Positions 1 to 9,692 are shown, counted from the first letter of the stretch. The stretch is DNA of 64,000 nt from Dyadobacter sp. Leaf189 (GCF_001424405.1 NZ_LMPS01000001.1:208239-272238); one strand, 5' to 3'. A program made the numbers and translations. Notes: a model not told the origin generated them from the letters alone.

Positions 1-117
1 GATGGAACGATCAATGGCGAAAACGCACCCGTAGGGTCCTACGTTTACAAAATGACTTTCGTGGACGACATCAACCAAACAGTTGAAAAAAGTGGTACTT
101 TTATGCTTTTAAGGTAG
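1..117 (+). CDS. C-terminal end of a secreted protein with a gliding-motility/T9SS type B sorting domain (partial)
   Basis: An open frame enters from the left edge and stops at 115-117. Only the last 38 residues are visible. They contain a DGTINGENAPVGSYVYK stretch and end in GTFMLLR, which matches the end of the CHU_C-type (gliding motility-associated C-terminal) domain. In Bacteroidota that domain directs large surface or secreted proteins through the type IX secretion system. The function of the passenger protein cannot be read from this fragment. The assignment rests on motif resemblance over a short stretch. Confidence 0.7.
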   Translation, partial: DGTINGENAPVGSYVYKMTFVDDINQTVEKSGTFMLLR

Positions 118-165
118 AAATCTTCAAAGAAATTTGTAGAAGCTAACACTTAACGGTTTAAAGAT

Positions 166-513
166 ATGTTTGGAAATATGGCAGACATGATGGGCATGAT
201 GGGTAAAATGAAAGACCTGCAGGCCCGGATGAAAGAAGCTCAGGAACAACTCATCACAATCACGGAAACAGCTGAATCAGGCGGCGGGTTGGTAAAAGCC
301 ACTGTAAATGGACAGAAGTCGCTGATCAGCCTCGATATAGATCAGGACCTGATCAAACCTGAGGATAAGGAAATGTTACAGGATCTTATCGTTGCAGCGG
401 TTAACCGTGCTTTTGACAACATTGAACCTAAAATCAAGGCGCATTTACAAAAAGCAACTGACGGTGTGTTACCCAATATCCCAGGGCTGGATCTGAGTGG
501 GTTTATGAAATAA
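166..513 (+). CDS. YbaB/EbfC-family nucleoid-associated protein
   Basis: This 115-residue protein has the size and layout of the YbaB/EbfC family, small dimeric proteins that bind DNA and are associated with the nucleoid. The N-terminus is methionine-rich (MFGNMADMMGMMGKMKDLQ) and leads into a charged helix. The core GLVKATVNGQKSLISLDID is the typical family strand region. In many bacteria the family member lies in a dnaX-ybaB-recR cluster. Here it follows the end of a T9SS-exported protein and sits 10 bp ahead of a glycosyltransferase, so co-transcription with the latter is possible. The family call is strong; a specific role here is not shown. Confidence 0.9.
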   Translation: MFGNMADMMGMMGKMKDLQARMKEAQEQLITITETAESGGGLVKATVNGQKSLISLDIDQDLIKPEDKEMLQDLIVAAVNRAFDNIEPKIKAHLQKATDGVLPNIPGLDLSGFMK

Positions 514-523
514 TAATTCCTCA

Positions 524-1552
524 ATGACCTCCTCTGTTGCGATCGTAATCCTGAATTACAACGGTAAGTACTATCTCGAAAAGTTTCTCCCCAACATTGT
601 CCGTTATTCGGTCGGCCACGACATTTGGATAGCGGACAATGCTTCTACCGATCATTCACTCGATTGGGTAAATGCACACTTTCCCGAAATCAAGACATTG
701 AGGATTGCCGAAAACAAAGGATATGCCGGAGGCTATAATGAAGCGCTCAGGCAAATTACCTCGGATTACTACATACTGCTGAATTCAGATATCGAGGTAA
801 CGCCCGACTGGATTGAGCCCGTTATTTCCTTCATGGAATCTGACGCGAGCATTGCGGCTTGTCAGCCTAAAATCCTTGCTTACGACCTGCCTACGCACTT
901 TGAATATGCAGGTGCTGCGGGCGGTTTTATGGATTACCTCGGATACCCCTTTTGCCGGGGAAGGATTTTTGATACCCGTGATCAGGACCTTGGGCAATAT
1001 GATGATGAAAAAGATGTGTTCTGGGCAACAGGAGCCTGTCTTTTTATGCGCGCTTCCGCTTTCCACAAAGCAAACGGGTTCGATGAATCCTTCTTCGCGC
1101 ACATGGAGGAAATCGATCTCTGCTGGCGGCTTCTGAATATGCAGTATCGCGTTACTTATTGCGGGAAATCAGCTGTTTACCACGTAGGCGGCGGTACTTT
1201 GCACAAATCCAATCCGCGAAAAACCTTTCTCAACTATCGTAATAACCTGATCATGCTTTTTAAAAACCTGCCGAAAGGAAGGCGGTGGAAAACGGTGTTG
1301 ATAAGGGTTACATTAGACGGGATATCGAGCGTGAGATTTATGGCAGCGGGCGCCTGGCCCGATGTACTTGCCATTATCAGAGCGCATTTCGCCTTTTACA
1401 GGATGATACCATCGCTTATGAAAGATGTACCACGTACAACTTACAGGGCGCCGCTATATTCAAGGAGTATTGTTTGGGATTATTTCGTGCGTGGAAAGCA
1501 CCATTTTGATCAACTTTCAGGGATAAACCCGCCTACAACTCCCAAATCGTAG
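524..1552 (+). CDS. glycosyltransferase family 2 protein
   Basis: This 342-residue protein is a GT-A fold inverting glycosyltransferase, probably cytoplasmic or membrane-associated, that would move a sugar from a nucleotide donor to a polysaccharide or glycolipid acceptor. The N-terminus VAIVILNYNGKYYLEKFLP is the classic GT2 start. ADNASTD follows near residue 38, and a DxD-like LLNSDIEV near residue 87 would bind the metal and donor. The acceptor-side motif FDESFFAHMEEIDLCWR near residue 190 is typical of rhamnosyl-type GT2 enzymes. A basic C-terminal region could contact the membrane. The substrate cannot be told from sequence. The stop overlaps the convergent PspC gene by 20 bp. Confidence 0.9.
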   Translation: MTSSVAIVILNYNGKYYLEKFLPNIVRYSVGHDIWIADNASTDHSLDWVNAHFPEIKTLRIAENKGYAGGYNEALRQITSDYYILLNSDIEVTPDWIEPVISFMESDASIAACQPKILAYDLPTHFEYAGAAGGFMDYLGYPFCRGRIFDTRDQDLGQYDDEKDVFWATGACLFMRASAFHKANGFDESFFAHMEEIDLCWRLLNMQYRVTYCGKSAVYHVGGGTLHKSNPRKTFLNYRNNLIMLFKNLPKGRRWKTVLIRVTLDGISSVRFMAAGAWPDVLAIIRAHFAFYRMIPSLMKDVPRTTYRAPLYSRSIVWDYFVRGKHHFDQLSGINPPTTPKS

Positions 1553-1754
1553 GACTATTGCTCTTTCTCCAATGCTGCCGGATCTCCATCCAGAATGCAA
1601 GTACCAGATACAATATGATCGGTGAGCCAAAAGTCATGAAGGTGGCGTAGATGAAGTATTTTCTAATGCTGCTCGCCGGAAAATTAAGCTTTTCACCTAG
1701 CTTGGCACATACTCCAAATATTTGATTCTCAACGTAGTACCGAAGTTTGTTCAT
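1533..1754 (-). CDS. small PspC-domain membrane protein
   Basis: This 73-residue protein resembles the PspC domain, a small inner-membrane module first known from the phage-shock response. The soluble start reads MNKLRYYVENQIFGVCAKLGEKLNF, with the GVCAKLGE stretch typical of PspC. One hydrophobic helix (FIYATFMTFGSPIILYLVLA) and a charged tail follow. It is transcribed towards the glycosyltransferase and overlaps its 3' end by 20 bp, so the two transcripts are complementary there. Whether it takes part in a stress response in this organism is unknown. Confidence 0.8.
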   Translation of the reverse strand: MNKLRYYVENQIFGVCAKLGEKLNFPASSIRKYFIYATFMTFGSPIILYLVLAFWMEIRQHWRKSNSPTIWEL

Positions 1755-2101
1755 GCCTTTCTCGAATTGTTAGTTCATAGTTACCAATTTTAGAGGGGAT
1801 AAACAATCAACCTGACGGTTTTTTATCAAAGGGTATGGTGAAGCAAAATACCGCTAAGTCGTTACTTTACAAATTCTTTTATCAAATAAATTGTTTTACA
1901 AACAATTTTTGTTTCTTTGTGATTAAAGATTTTGTAAGTTGTTCATTATAATCAAGATGTCTTAACAAGAATTTCCAAAATTTCTTTTGCCATTGCGTTG
2001 AGCCTCCCTCAATTATTTGGTGAAGGCATTTCGAATATCTACTGAATCGCGAATAAAATCCTTGTGTTTTCACCTTATTTCAATTTTTTTATTTCAACAT
2101 T
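1755..2101. other. intergenic stretch upstream of the cold-shock gene
   Basis: This AT-rich region separates the divergent PspC and cold-shock genes. No convincing coding frame or hairpin was found. It must hold both promoters and could contain a long 5' leader for the cold-shock mRNA, as is common for that family, but no clear -33/-7 pair could be assigned. Confidence 0.4.
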
Positions 2102-2296
2102 ATGCCAACAGGTACTGTAAAATTTTTCAATGAAGCTAAGGGATACGGCTTCATCGTTGAAGACGACACAAACAGAGACATCTTTGTCCATGTGACAGGA
2201 TTGGGAGGACTTACTATCCGTGAAAATGACCAAGTAGAATACGAAGTCGTTGAAGGTAAAAAAGGACTTAATGCTGTACAGGTAAAAAAAATATAA
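2102..2296 (+). CDS. cold-shock protein, CspA family
   Basis: This 64-residue OB-fold protein binds single-stranded nucleic acid and would act as an RNA chaperone. It covers the whole family length. It carries RNP1 (KGYGFIV, near residue 13) and RNP2 (DIFVHVT, near residue 26), and it starts with the usual TGTVKFFNEAKGYGF. The ATG at 2102 follows an A/T-rich leader. The gene stands alone between the divergent PspC gene and a strong bidirectional terminator shared with the convergent lysS. The family call is secure. Cold inducibility is not shown by sequence. Confidence 0.95.
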   Translation: MPTGTVKFFNEAKGYGFIVEDDTNRDIFVHVTGLGGLTIRENDQVEYEVVEGKKGLNAVQVKKI

Positions 2297-2314
2297 CTGT
2301 ATTTTTTTTGCATG

Positions 2315-2355
2315 AAACGAAGAAAGCCACTCGCGAGAGTGGCTTTCTTCGTTTT
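2315..2355. terminator. bidirectional intrinsic terminator between csp and lysS
   Basis: A perfect 18-bp stem (2315-2332 with 2337-2354) around a GCGA tetraloop lies between two convergent genes. The outer A/T tracts give a U-run on either transcript, so it can stop both. It is the strongest terminator in the window. Confidence 0.93.
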
Positions 2356-2359
2356 TACT

Positions 2360-4075
2360 CTATTCCACCCAGGCTTTTACATCGTCAAGCTGAGGCATCT
2401 TCTCGTCTATTTTCAGCTTCTTTCGCATTCCGCCCAGATCATTAAAGATCTTGTTCGGGTTTGCCGCTTTTAGCTGCTCGATCGTCAGAATATTCATTTT
2501 CTGCAAAGCCGGTATCCACACAGCAGGTACGCCTGCATTGATATAGTCGGCCTCCTTCGCCATTTCAGCTTTTTTCTCAGGCCGCATTTGCGGGAAGAAT
2601 ATCACCTCCTGAATGCTCGAATTGTCTGTCAGCAGCATCGTAAGTCTGTCGACCCCTATCCCGATCCCTGACGATGGCGGCATTCCGTATTCAAGTGAGC
2701 GCAGGAAATCGTCGTCCATTTCCATTGCTTCGTCATCGCCGCGTTCTTTGAGTTTAAGCTGATCTTCAAACCTTTCACGCTGTTCAAGAGGATCGTTCAG
2801 CTCAGAATATGCATTGGCGATCTCTCTTCCGTTTACAAATAGCTCAAATCGCTCCACCATTCCCTGTTTGGTCCGGTGCTTTTTGGTAAGCGGCGACATT
2901 TCAACAGGATGGTCGGTAATGAAAGTAGGCTGAATAATATGTTCTTCTACTTTCTCACCAAAAATCTCGTCAATCAGCTTTCCTTTACCCATGCTTTCGC
3001 TCACTTCCATTCCCCACTGTCTGCATTGCTCACGTATCGCTTCTTCATCAAGCACTTCCACGTTAAGCCCGGTATATTGATGTATCGCATCTGTGATACT
3101 CAGCCTTGGGTAAGGTCCTGCAAAGTCAAGCTCTACATCTCCAAACTTCGCCTTGGTTGTTCCGTTAACCTGAATGGCCACCTTTTCAAGCAGCTCTTCG
3201 GTCATTTTCATCATCCAGATATAATCTTTATAAGCCACGTACAGCTCCACTGTCGTGAATTCCGGGTTGTGCGTGCGGTCCATTCCTTCATTCCGGAAAA
3301 GCTTTCCAAACTCGTACACCCCATCAAATCCCCCGACGATCAATCTTTTCAAATGGAGCTCGGTAGCAATACGCAGGTATAGTCCAAGATCCAATGCATT
3401 GTGGTGTGTGACAAATGGACGTGCAGCGGCGCCTCCGTGAATGGATTGCAGCACAGGTGTTTCTACTTCCAGCCAGCCATTTGAATCGAAATACGACCGC
3501 ATCGTAGTGATAATCCTGGCGCGTTTGACGAAAATCTCACGCACATCCGGATTTACGATCAGGTCTACATAGCGCTGGCGGTACCTTAGTTCAGGATCAG
3601 TAAAACCGTCGTAAATGTTTCCTTCTTCATCGCGCTTTACAACTGGTAACGGGCGAAGGGATTTATTTAAGATCTTGAACTCCTGCACATGGACCGAAAT
3701 CTCACCAGTCTGCGTAGTAAATACAAACCCGGTAACTCCAATGATGTCACCAATGTCCAGCAGTTTCTTGAACACCGTATTGTACAGGGTTTTGTCTTCT
3801 CCGGGACAAAGATCATCCCTTCTGAAATATAGCTGAATGCGACCTGTGCTGTCCTGAAACTCGGCAAATGCAGCGCTTCCCATAATGCGGAAGCCCATAA
3901 GCCGGCCGGCCATTGTCACATGTTTGTAGTCAATCTTATTGTTCTCGTAATTTTTAAGGATATCCCCTGCGTACGTGTTAACCACAAACTCCTCAACCGG
4001 GTACGGCTCAATCCCCAGCTTTATCAATTCTTCGCGCTTTTGGCGGCGCAATATTTCCTGTTCGCTTAGTAGCAT
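2360..4075 (-). CDS. lysS: lysyl-tRNA synthetase, class II
   Basis: This cytoplasmic enzyme charges tRNA-Lys with lysine. The 571-residue protein has the N-terminal OB-fold anticodon-binding domain (to about residue 170) and the class II catalytic core. Motif 2 is seen in [19 protein letters not shown] (about residues 255-275) and motif 3 in GIGIGVDRL (about residue 475). Bacterial LysS usually ends near the MRPE that follows motif 3. This protein continues for about 70 more residues that look like a small helical domain ([17 protein letters not shown], then [13 protein letters not shown]). The start ATG lies at 4075, and the gene runs convergent to the cold-shock gene with a shared terminator. 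Confidence 0.97.
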   Translation of the reverse strand: MLLSEQEILRRQKREELIKLGIEPYPVEEFVVNTYAGDILKNYENNKIDYKHVTMAGRLMGFRIMGSAAFAEFQDSTGRIQLYFRRDDLCPGEDKTLYNTVFKKLLDIGDIIGVTGFVFTTQTGEISVHVQEFKILNKSLRPLPVVKRDEEGNIYDGFTDPELRYRQRYVDLIVNPDVREIFVKRARIITTMRSYFDSNGWLEVETPVLQSIHGGAAARPFVTHHNALDLGLYLRIATELHLKRLIVGGFDGVYEFGKLFRNEGMDRTHNPEFTTVELYVAYKDYIWMMKMTEELLEKVAIQVNGTTKAKFGDVELDFAGPYPRLSITDAIHQYTGLNVEVLDEEAIREQCRQWGMEVSESMGKGKLIDEIFGEKVEEHIIQPTFITDHPVEMSPLTKKHRTKQGMVERFELFVNGREIANAYSELNDPLEQRERFEDQLKLKERGDDEAMEMDDDFLRSLEYGMPPSSGIGIGVDRLTMLLTDNSSIQEVIFFPQMRPEKKAEMAKEADYINAGVPAVWIPALQKMNILTIEQLKAANPNKIFNDLGGMRKKLKIDEKMPQLDDVKAWVE

Positions 4076-4286
4076 TGTTGCTGCGATATGTTTGACTATT
4101 TGAAACTGATCTCAGAAAGAGTCGGCAAAACTACGATTTTTTGCCTTGAATAGCGAAGGTGAACCTTTAAGATACCTCACTTGGTTGATGGGATATAAGC
4201 TGGCACGTTATTAATGGATGTATATTGCTGCAGTCGGCGCTACAATGCTATCCTGCTAAGAGCAATTGCGTTAAACCCCTCGTTTC

Positions 4287-6779
4287 ATGTTTGCAAGAGT
4301 ATTGAAAATCTTTGGAATTGTTGTCCTCTGTGCCGTTTTCATGTTTGCAGCAGTCGAAATATGGGTGGACAGGAATAAGGAAAGAATATTCAGGAGTGTT
4401 CAGGAAGTGGTGAATGAAAACCTGAATGGAAACCTCGAAATAGATGATTTCAAATTCCGCCCTTTTTACGGCGGCTTGGGCTTGAATTTTACCTTATACA
4501 AGGTCCGACTTACCGACAGCCTTTTTACTACCCACCAAAAACCATTTCTGGAAGCTGAGCTCATCCACGTTGCTTTGGATCTGAAAGGATTTTACAAGGG
4601 AAATATCAAGATCAAAAACCTGGTGTTGCAAGACGGTTCGCTGAACCTGTTTACAATGCGCAATGGATATTCTAACCTGACCATTTTTCAATCCGGAGAA
4701 GGAAAGGACAAGAAGAAAAAGTCGGGTAGCAATAATATAGTCGAGAAGTTTGGCCACCTCCGTTTTATCAATTTCGGCGTGATGTTTGCCGATTCAGTCA
4801 AGAAAAAATACTACGGCGCGCTTTTCCACGACGCTACCAACATTATAACAGTAACAGACAGTACATCCAATTCCAGTTTCAAAGGATCTGTTTTGTTCAG
4901 GGGACTTACTTTCAAACCTGAGAAAGGTGGGTTTCTGATTAACCAGGAAACCAGCCTGAACCTCGCTCTTGCATTTGACAGTGAAAACAAGAAGTTAAAA
5001 ATATATCCCTCGATCCTGGAAAGCGCCACGCACGACAAGATCAACATCAATGGAGAATTTGACTTTTCAGATACGATCAGGAAGTTTAGAATGAACTTCT
5101 CTGCCAATCAGATCGAAGTGGACAATGCATTGCCGCTGTTAACCAAAAAACTCCGGAGCCAGATTGACTCTCTCGGTGTTAAAACCAAAGTTGATACCAA
5201 GGTGAATGTAGTAGGGCAGTTGTCCGCGGTACAGCCACGTGTAGATGTGAAATTTGAAACAGATACATTCAAATATGACCTGCCCGTAGGAGCACTCAGG
5301 CAGATCAAAGCTTTTGGAACATTTACAAACCAGGCAGATACCTCACGGATTCCAGATGTGCGCAACTCCGCTTTGACCGCGCCTAAAATCACGGGTTTGT
5401 TTGAGAAAATACCGTTTCACTTTAAGTTTTCGGTTAAAGATTTCCGGTCTCCGCGGGCGGTGCTCGAAGGGCATGTGCTGGCAGACTCTACTAACCTGGG
5501 CTCGCTGCTTGACCCGGACAGGTACGTTTTCAAGAAAGGAACTGCGAGGATCGATTTTCATTTTGATGGCAGCCTGAAAAACTTCTATAATGCCCGGGAA
5601 GACAAGTTCGACGGAAAAATAACAGGTAGAGCAACCGTCAATAACATTGCAATGGATTACCTGCCGCGGAAAGTCCATCTTTCCAAGATCGATGGTGAAT
5701 TCAATTTCAATGAAAAAGCGCTGGTATTTCAGGATCTGCATTTTTCTGACGGGCAGAACATGCTCTACATGCGTGGAAAGCTGATTGACCTGATACCTTA
5801 CCTTTTTGGTTCGCCCAAGCCATTGCGCGCTACGGTGGATATCAATATCCCGAAATGGAAGCTTAACTGGCTGGAAAACCTGTTTGCTGCAAGAACGAAT
5901 GCGCCGGAAAACAGGCGGCGGAAATTGAGATTGTCGCAGCTGCTCGATAATGCGATCGATCAAATGGAGATTACCGCAAAACTGGATACCAAAGAGCTGC
6001 AATACCGTCAGTTCACCGCAAGGGATGTGAAAGGCGAGTTTACAATTAAGGATAACGCGGTCAGGATTGAGTATTTCGTGATGAAAGCGTTTGGAAAAGG
6101 CAGTATGCGGATATCGGGGAATATGGATAACTCCGGGCGCGGACAGCTGCCGCGAATGGCGGTGAAGGGAAAGATCGTCAATGCAGATGTGCATTCCGTG
6201 TTCTATTCCTTCGACAATTTTGGTCAGAAAGCGATTACTAGCGACAACATCAAGGGTGTTCTCAATACCGATTTCAAGTTCGAGGCTAACCTGAATAATA
6301 ACGTGCGGTTAATGCCCTCCACTATGCGTGGAGAGCTGTCATTTGACCTTTCAAACGGGTACATTATCAACTTTGAGCCTTTCATGAAAATGAAGCGGCT
6401 TATATTCAAGAAGCGCAATTTTGAACGCGTTCGGTTTGCTCCTATCCGTAATGATATCAGGCTGGTGGGTCAGGAAATCCAGATAGCACCAATGGAAATT
6501 GAGTCCAATGTGCTTACACTTTATCTGGACGGCGTTTACAGTTTTGGTAATAAAACGGACATTAACATTCAAATCCCGCTGAGTAACCTGAAAAAGCGCG
6601 ACTCAACCTACGTCCTCGATCCTAACAACGAGGAGAAAAAAGACGGCTCCAAAATCTTCCTGCGCGCAATCGACGAGAATGGCGAGGTGAATATCAAGCT
6701 CGCCTTCCGCCGGAGAAAGGACAAGAACAAGCAAAAAGATGAGCAGACCGAAGCGGATTCGGTAAGTATTCAGAAGTGA
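4287..6779 (+). CDS. AsmA-like family outer-membrane-biogenesis type protein
   Basis: This 830-residue protein has one N-terminal membrane helix (FGIVVLCAVFMFAAVEIWV) followed by a long beta-rich periplasmic part. It ends with the AsmA-type C-terminal pattern, in which an MRGELSFDLSNGYIINFEPF segment near residue 680 precedes INIQIPLSNL. AsmA/TamB-like proteins are repeat-groove proteins thought to carry phospholipids between membranes. A charged lysine-rich tail follows. It stands alone, with a 210-bp upstream gap and a convergent response regulator whose stop is 4 bp away. The superfamily call is fair, and the exact member is not identified. Confidence 0.75.
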   Translation: MFARVLKIFGIVVLCAVFMFAAVEIWVDRNKERIFRSVQEVVNENLNGNLEIDDFKFRPFYGGLGLNFTLYKVRLTDSLFTTHQKPFLEAELIHVALDLKGFYKGNIKIKNLVLQDGSLNLFTMRNGYSNLTIFQSGEGKDKKKKSGSNNIVEKFGHLRFINFGVMFADSVKKKYYGALFHDATNIITVTDSTSNSSFKGSVLFRGLTFKPEKGGFLINQETSLNLALAFDSENKKLKIYPSILESATHDKININGEFDFSDTIRKFRMNFSANQIEVDNALPLLTKKLRSQIDSLGVKTKVDTKVNVVGQLSAVQPRVDVKFETDTFKYDLPVGALRQIKAFGTFTNQADTSRIPDVRNSALTAPKITGLFEKIPFHFKFSVKDFRSPRAVLEGHVLADSTNLGSLLDPDRYVFKKGTARIDFHFDGSLKNFYNAREDKFDGKITGRATVNNIAMDYLPRKVHLSKIDGEFNFNEKALVFQDLHFSDGQNMLYMRGKLIDLIPYLFGSPKPLRATVDINIPKWKLNWLENLFAARTNAPENRRRKLRLSQLLDNAIDQMEITAKLDTKELQYRQFTARDVKGEFTIKDNAVRIEYFVMKAFGKGSMRISGNMDNSGRGQLPRMAVKGKIVNADVHSVFYSFDNFGQKAITSDNIKGVLNTDFKFEANLNNNVRLMPSTMRGELSFDLSNGYIINFEPFMKMKRLIFKKRNFERVRFAPIRNDIRLVGQEIQIAPMEIESNVLTLYLDGVYSFGNKTDINIQIPLSNLKKRDSTYVLDPNNEEKKDGSKIFLRAIDENGEVNIKLAFRRRKDKNKQKDEQTEADSVSIQK

Positions 6780-6782
6780 GCG

Positions 6783-7493
6783 TTATGCGGGCTCGTTACT
6801 GAACATATAGCCTACGCCTTTTAAGGTTTTGATGTATTGGTCGCCCAATTTCTCCCTCAGCTTTCTGATATGTACATCAACTGTGCGTTCCAAAACGTAA
6901 ATGTCAGCTCCCCAGATCTTCTGAAGCAGCTCGTCGCGGCTGAAAACCTTATTAGGAGTTTGAGCAAGGAAAAACAGCAATTCAAATTCCTTCTTAGGTA
7001 ACACAATCGCCTTCTCGCCAGCCTGAGTTACCGTATAGTTCTTGCGGTTGATCGAAAGGTCAAGTATGTCAATGGTATCCCCTGATTCAGCTTTCTGGGC
7101 TTCGCGGCGGAACAACGCATTAATGCGGCTCATCAACGCGCGTGGCTTGATCGGCTTGGTAATGTAATCGTCTGCGCCAACATCAAATGCAGCTACCTCA
7201 GAATACTCTTCGGAGCGTGCGGTGAGAAAAAGAATGTAAGTATTTCTGATGTCGGGATTCTGGCGCAAAATCCTTCCTGTTTCGATACCGTCAAGTTGCG
7301 GCATCATGATATCCAGAAGGATAAGGTCCGGGGTAAAAGTCTTCGCAATTTCAATTGCTTTCTTCCCATTGGAGGCTGTGAGTACTGAATAGCCTTCCTT
7401 GGTTAAATTATATTCGAGGAGCTCAACGATATCGGAGTCATCATCCACTACAAGTACTTTCGGTGCTGATACAGCGGATTTAGTGGTGCTCAT
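6783..7493 (-). CDS. OmpR/PhoB-family response regulator
   Basis: This 236-residue two-component regulator has a receiver domain in residues 10-125 with the acidic pair in VVDDDSD, the phospho-acceptor Asp in LILLDIMMPQLDG (about residue 58), and a K at FDVGADDYITKPIKP. A winged-helix DNA-binding domain occupies about 135-235 (RDELLQKIWG, then RTVDVHIRKLREKLG). It would bind promoter DNA when phosphorylated by a partner histidine kinase, which is not in this window. The gene is monocistronic and convergent to the AsmA-like gene. Confidence 0.95.
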   Translation of the reverse strand: MSTTKSAVSAPKVLVVDDDSDIVELLEYNLTKEGYSVLTASNGKKAIEIAKTFTPDLILLDIMMPQLDGIETGRILRQNPDIRNTYILFLTARSEEYSEVAAFDVGADDYITKPIKPRALMSRINALFRREAQKAESGDTIDILDLSINRKNYTVTQAGEKAIVLPKKEFELLFFLAQTPNKVFSRDELLQKIWGADIYVLERTVDVHIRKLREKLGDQYIKTLKGVGYMFSNEPA

Positions 7494-7580
7494 TGCTAGT
7501 ATGATTAAAACGCACTTCGAAATTAGAGGATGTGATGTTCACATTACATGTATCGCGCTATTATTAACACAAACTTAATA

Positions 7581-8420
7581 TCAACGATAAGTAATCCGGT
7601 ACATATCTCCCTGCTCGGCGGTGACAAGCATATCGGTATTGTTCAAAAACAAGATCGCCTCATTTTGCTTTTTCACCAACCGGAAACAGCCCACTGGTTT
7701 GCTAAAATTAACGCCCTCGTCCGACACTTCAAATACCAGCACTTTTCCATAAGTCAGGAGTACAAACCTTTTACCGTCGGGACTGATATCTGCGGAGGTT
7801 ACCTGCGCATTGACGGGAATACTGTCTGCCACACTGACTACATAATCGCCTGGCTTATCCGAAATGCGGTACATTCTCACAACCGGATCATCTCCCCAGT
7901 TTTTGGAAAAAAGATAAAGACTGTTGCCGTGATGAAAAAAGGCTTCCGAATCGAAAATGCGGCCTGCGCTATTCTTTGAAGGTTTTTGCTGCTCAGCGTA
8001 TTTGAATTTGATTACCTGTGTTGTGGAATCCAGCGTATTGTGTTTGTATATCTCATATTCCGAGCGTATTGCTGCGTTGTTCCCGAAATCACCAATGTAG
8101 ATGTTACCAAGTTTGTCTTCCGCCAGGTCCTCCCAGTCTGCATTCCTTGCCTGGGGAATGGTTTTTATTGAAATGAGTTTACCGGAAAGATCAAAACCAT
8201 ATAATTCGGGTTTACCGCCACTGTCATTGTGCGACCAGAATATGTTTGCATTCTGCGATCTGGCGAGCCCCGAACTTTCAGAAATCAGGCTAGGAAGCTT
8301 GCCTATTTTGCTAATTTTGTACTCAGACCGTACTCTCTTGAAATTGTTGACTTTGTGATCAGAATCGCAGGTAGAAAAAAGCGTCTTCACAGCAAACCAC
8401 ACGTACATTAACTTATTCAT
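7581..8420 (-). CDS. conserved hypothetical protein, probable exported beta-propeller-like
   Basis: This protein is about 279 residues long from the ATG at 8420. The N-terminus (MNKLMYVWFAVKTLFSTC) is hydrophobic and may be an export or lipoprotein signal, though the residues before Cys do not form a canonical lipobox. The body has repeated short motifs (SHNDSGGKPELYGFDLSG, DWEDLAEDKLGNIYIGDFG, SADISPDGKRFVLLTYG) of the kind found in beta-propeller or SdiA-regulated-like proteins. No enzyme motif is visible. The start ATG and that of the divergent AI-2E gene share the four bases CATG at 8418-8421, so one of the two starts may lie further in. Confidence 0.6.
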   Translation of the reverse strand: MNKLMYVWFAVKTLFSTCDSDHKVNNFKRVRSEYKISKIGKLPSLISESSGLARSQNANIFWSHNDSGGKPELYGFDLSGKLISIKTIPQARNADWEDLAEDKLGNIYIGDFGNNAAIRSEYEIYKHNTLDSTTQVIKFKYAEQQKPSKNSAGRIFDSEAFFHHGNSLYLFSKNWGDDPVVRMYRISDKPGDYVVSVADSIPVNAQVTSADISPDGKRFVLLTYGKVLVFEVSDEGVNFSKPVGCFRLVKKQNEAILFLNNTDMLVTAEQGDMYRITYR

Positions 8421-9645
8421 GAATTCAACATTACGCCCTGTTTCGGACAAAAGTAAAGAAACCCCCGTTTACCTGAAGATAGCCAGCACCCTTGTGGCAT
8501 TAATCGCAACGGTTTACATTCTGTTTGTTCTTCGTGAAACTATCATTCCACTTGCGTTTTCAATCCTGCTGGCAATTTTGCTTTACCCGGTCTGCGCCTG
8601 GTTGGAAAGAAAGAAGGTACCCCGGATAGGCGCAATCCTGCTTAGTATTCTGACGCTTTTTACGGTCATCGTTATTCTGATCTACGTTGTGTCCATTCAA
8701 ATCGGAAGTTTTGCAGAAGAGCTGCCCCGCATTACAGAAAAGGCAGAGACAATTATGGATCAAACGCTGACTATGGGCGAGCGTTATCTCAATATCAGCC
8801 GGAGCCAGCAGGTAAGTGAGGGTAAAAAATACCTGGTCAATGCATTAACCGAAGGCCGCGCTTTTCTCCTGAATACACTTGTTACCACAACCGGCGCAAT
8901 CTCAACATTCGTACTGATCCCACTTTATATCTTCTTTTTCATGCTTTACCGCGACTTTTTCAGAATGTTCGTGCACAAAGCAGTGCGGAATGTACCTAAC
9001 GAAGATCTGAATGCATTGTTGAGGAAAATTTATGAAGTAATCCAAAGTTACCTGTCCGGGTTGTTCCTGGTAATCCTGATCGTAGGTGTTTTGAACAGCG
9101 TCGGATTACTGCTTTTAGGAATTCCCCACGCGATATTCTTTGGATTTCTGGCCGGCTTCTTAATCCTGATTCCTTACATCGGGATTTTGATCGGCTCGGT
9201 TCTTCCTGCACTTTTAAGCATCGTGACGATGGATTCACCCTGGTATGCAGTAGGGGTAATTGGAGTAATGAGCTTTGTTCAGTTTCTTGAGGGTAACTTT
9301 ATTACGCCCAATATCGTAGGATCGAAAGTCAGTGTAAATCCGCTGGCGGCTATTATTGCATTGTTTTTGGGCGGCCAGTTATGGGGGCTGTCAGGTTTGA
9401 TACTTGCACTTCCCGTAACGGCAATCCTGAAAGTGATCCTGGATACAATTCCAAGCCTGGAACCTTACGGATTTCTCTTAGGCGAGCCGGTTCACGAAGT
9501 AGCGGCAGAGCAAGCAGAAATGCAGCGGGAAGCAGCTGTTCCCCAGGAATTCAAGAAAAAACCCTACCGAAAATACCGCAACAAACCGCGAAAAAGGCCA
9601 GAGGGATCTCCCGGCAACATCCAACCCGGATCAGTAGATAGCTAA
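8419..9645 (+). CDS. AI-2E family transporter (TqsA/PerM-like permease)
   Basis: This 408-residue integral membrane protein belongs to the AI-2E transporter family (formerly UPF0118), whose members export or exchange small molecules including autoinducer-2 in some species. Seven to eight hydrophobic helices are visible. They come as two blocks (about residues 18-90 and 150-345) around a central soluble section, with the characteristic FLEGNFITPNIVGSKVSVNPL motif near residue 290. A basic C-terminal tail rich in Lys, Arg and Pro extends past the membrane part. The actual substrate is unknown. Its start is shared head-to-head with the divergent gene at 8420. Confidence 0.9.
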   Translation: MNSTLRPVSDKSKETPVYLKIASTLVALIATVYILFVLRETIIPLAFSILLAILLYPVCAWLERKKVPRIGAILLSILTLFTVIVILIYVVSIQIGSFAEELPRITEKAETIMDQTLTMGERYLNISRSQQVSEGKKYLVNALTEGRAFLLNTLVTTTGAISTFVLIPLYIFFFMLYRDFFRMFVHKAVRNVPNEDLNALLRKIYEVIQSYLSGLFLVILIVGVLNSVGLLLLGIPHAIFFGFLAGFLILIPYIGILIGSVLPALLSIVTMDSPWYAVGVIGVMSFVQFLEGNFITPNIVGSKVSVNPLAAIIALFLGGQLWGLSGLILALPVTAILKVILDTIPSLEPYGFLLGEPVHEVAAEQAEMQREAAVPQEFKKKPYRKYRNKPRKRPEGSPGNIQPGSVDS

Positions 9646-9692
9646 AAAAGCTGATAGCTAATAGCCAATAGCAAACGACTAACAGCTAAAAC

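Noticed and set aside
1882..2073. 63-aa frame on the minus strand upstream of the cold-shock gene
   Set aside because: Low-complexity, no family resemblance and no ribosome site; it lies where a long leader for the cold-shock mRNA is expected.
5343..6194. 283-aa minus-strand frame inside the AsmA-like gene
   Set aside because: Shadow of the real plus-strand gene; composition is His/Arg/Pro-rich without any family motif.
9646..9692. GCTAATAGC-like short repeats between the AI-2E gene and gldH
   Set aside because: Only a few imperfect copies in a 47-bp gap; they could be part of a terminator or a chance AT-rich repeat.
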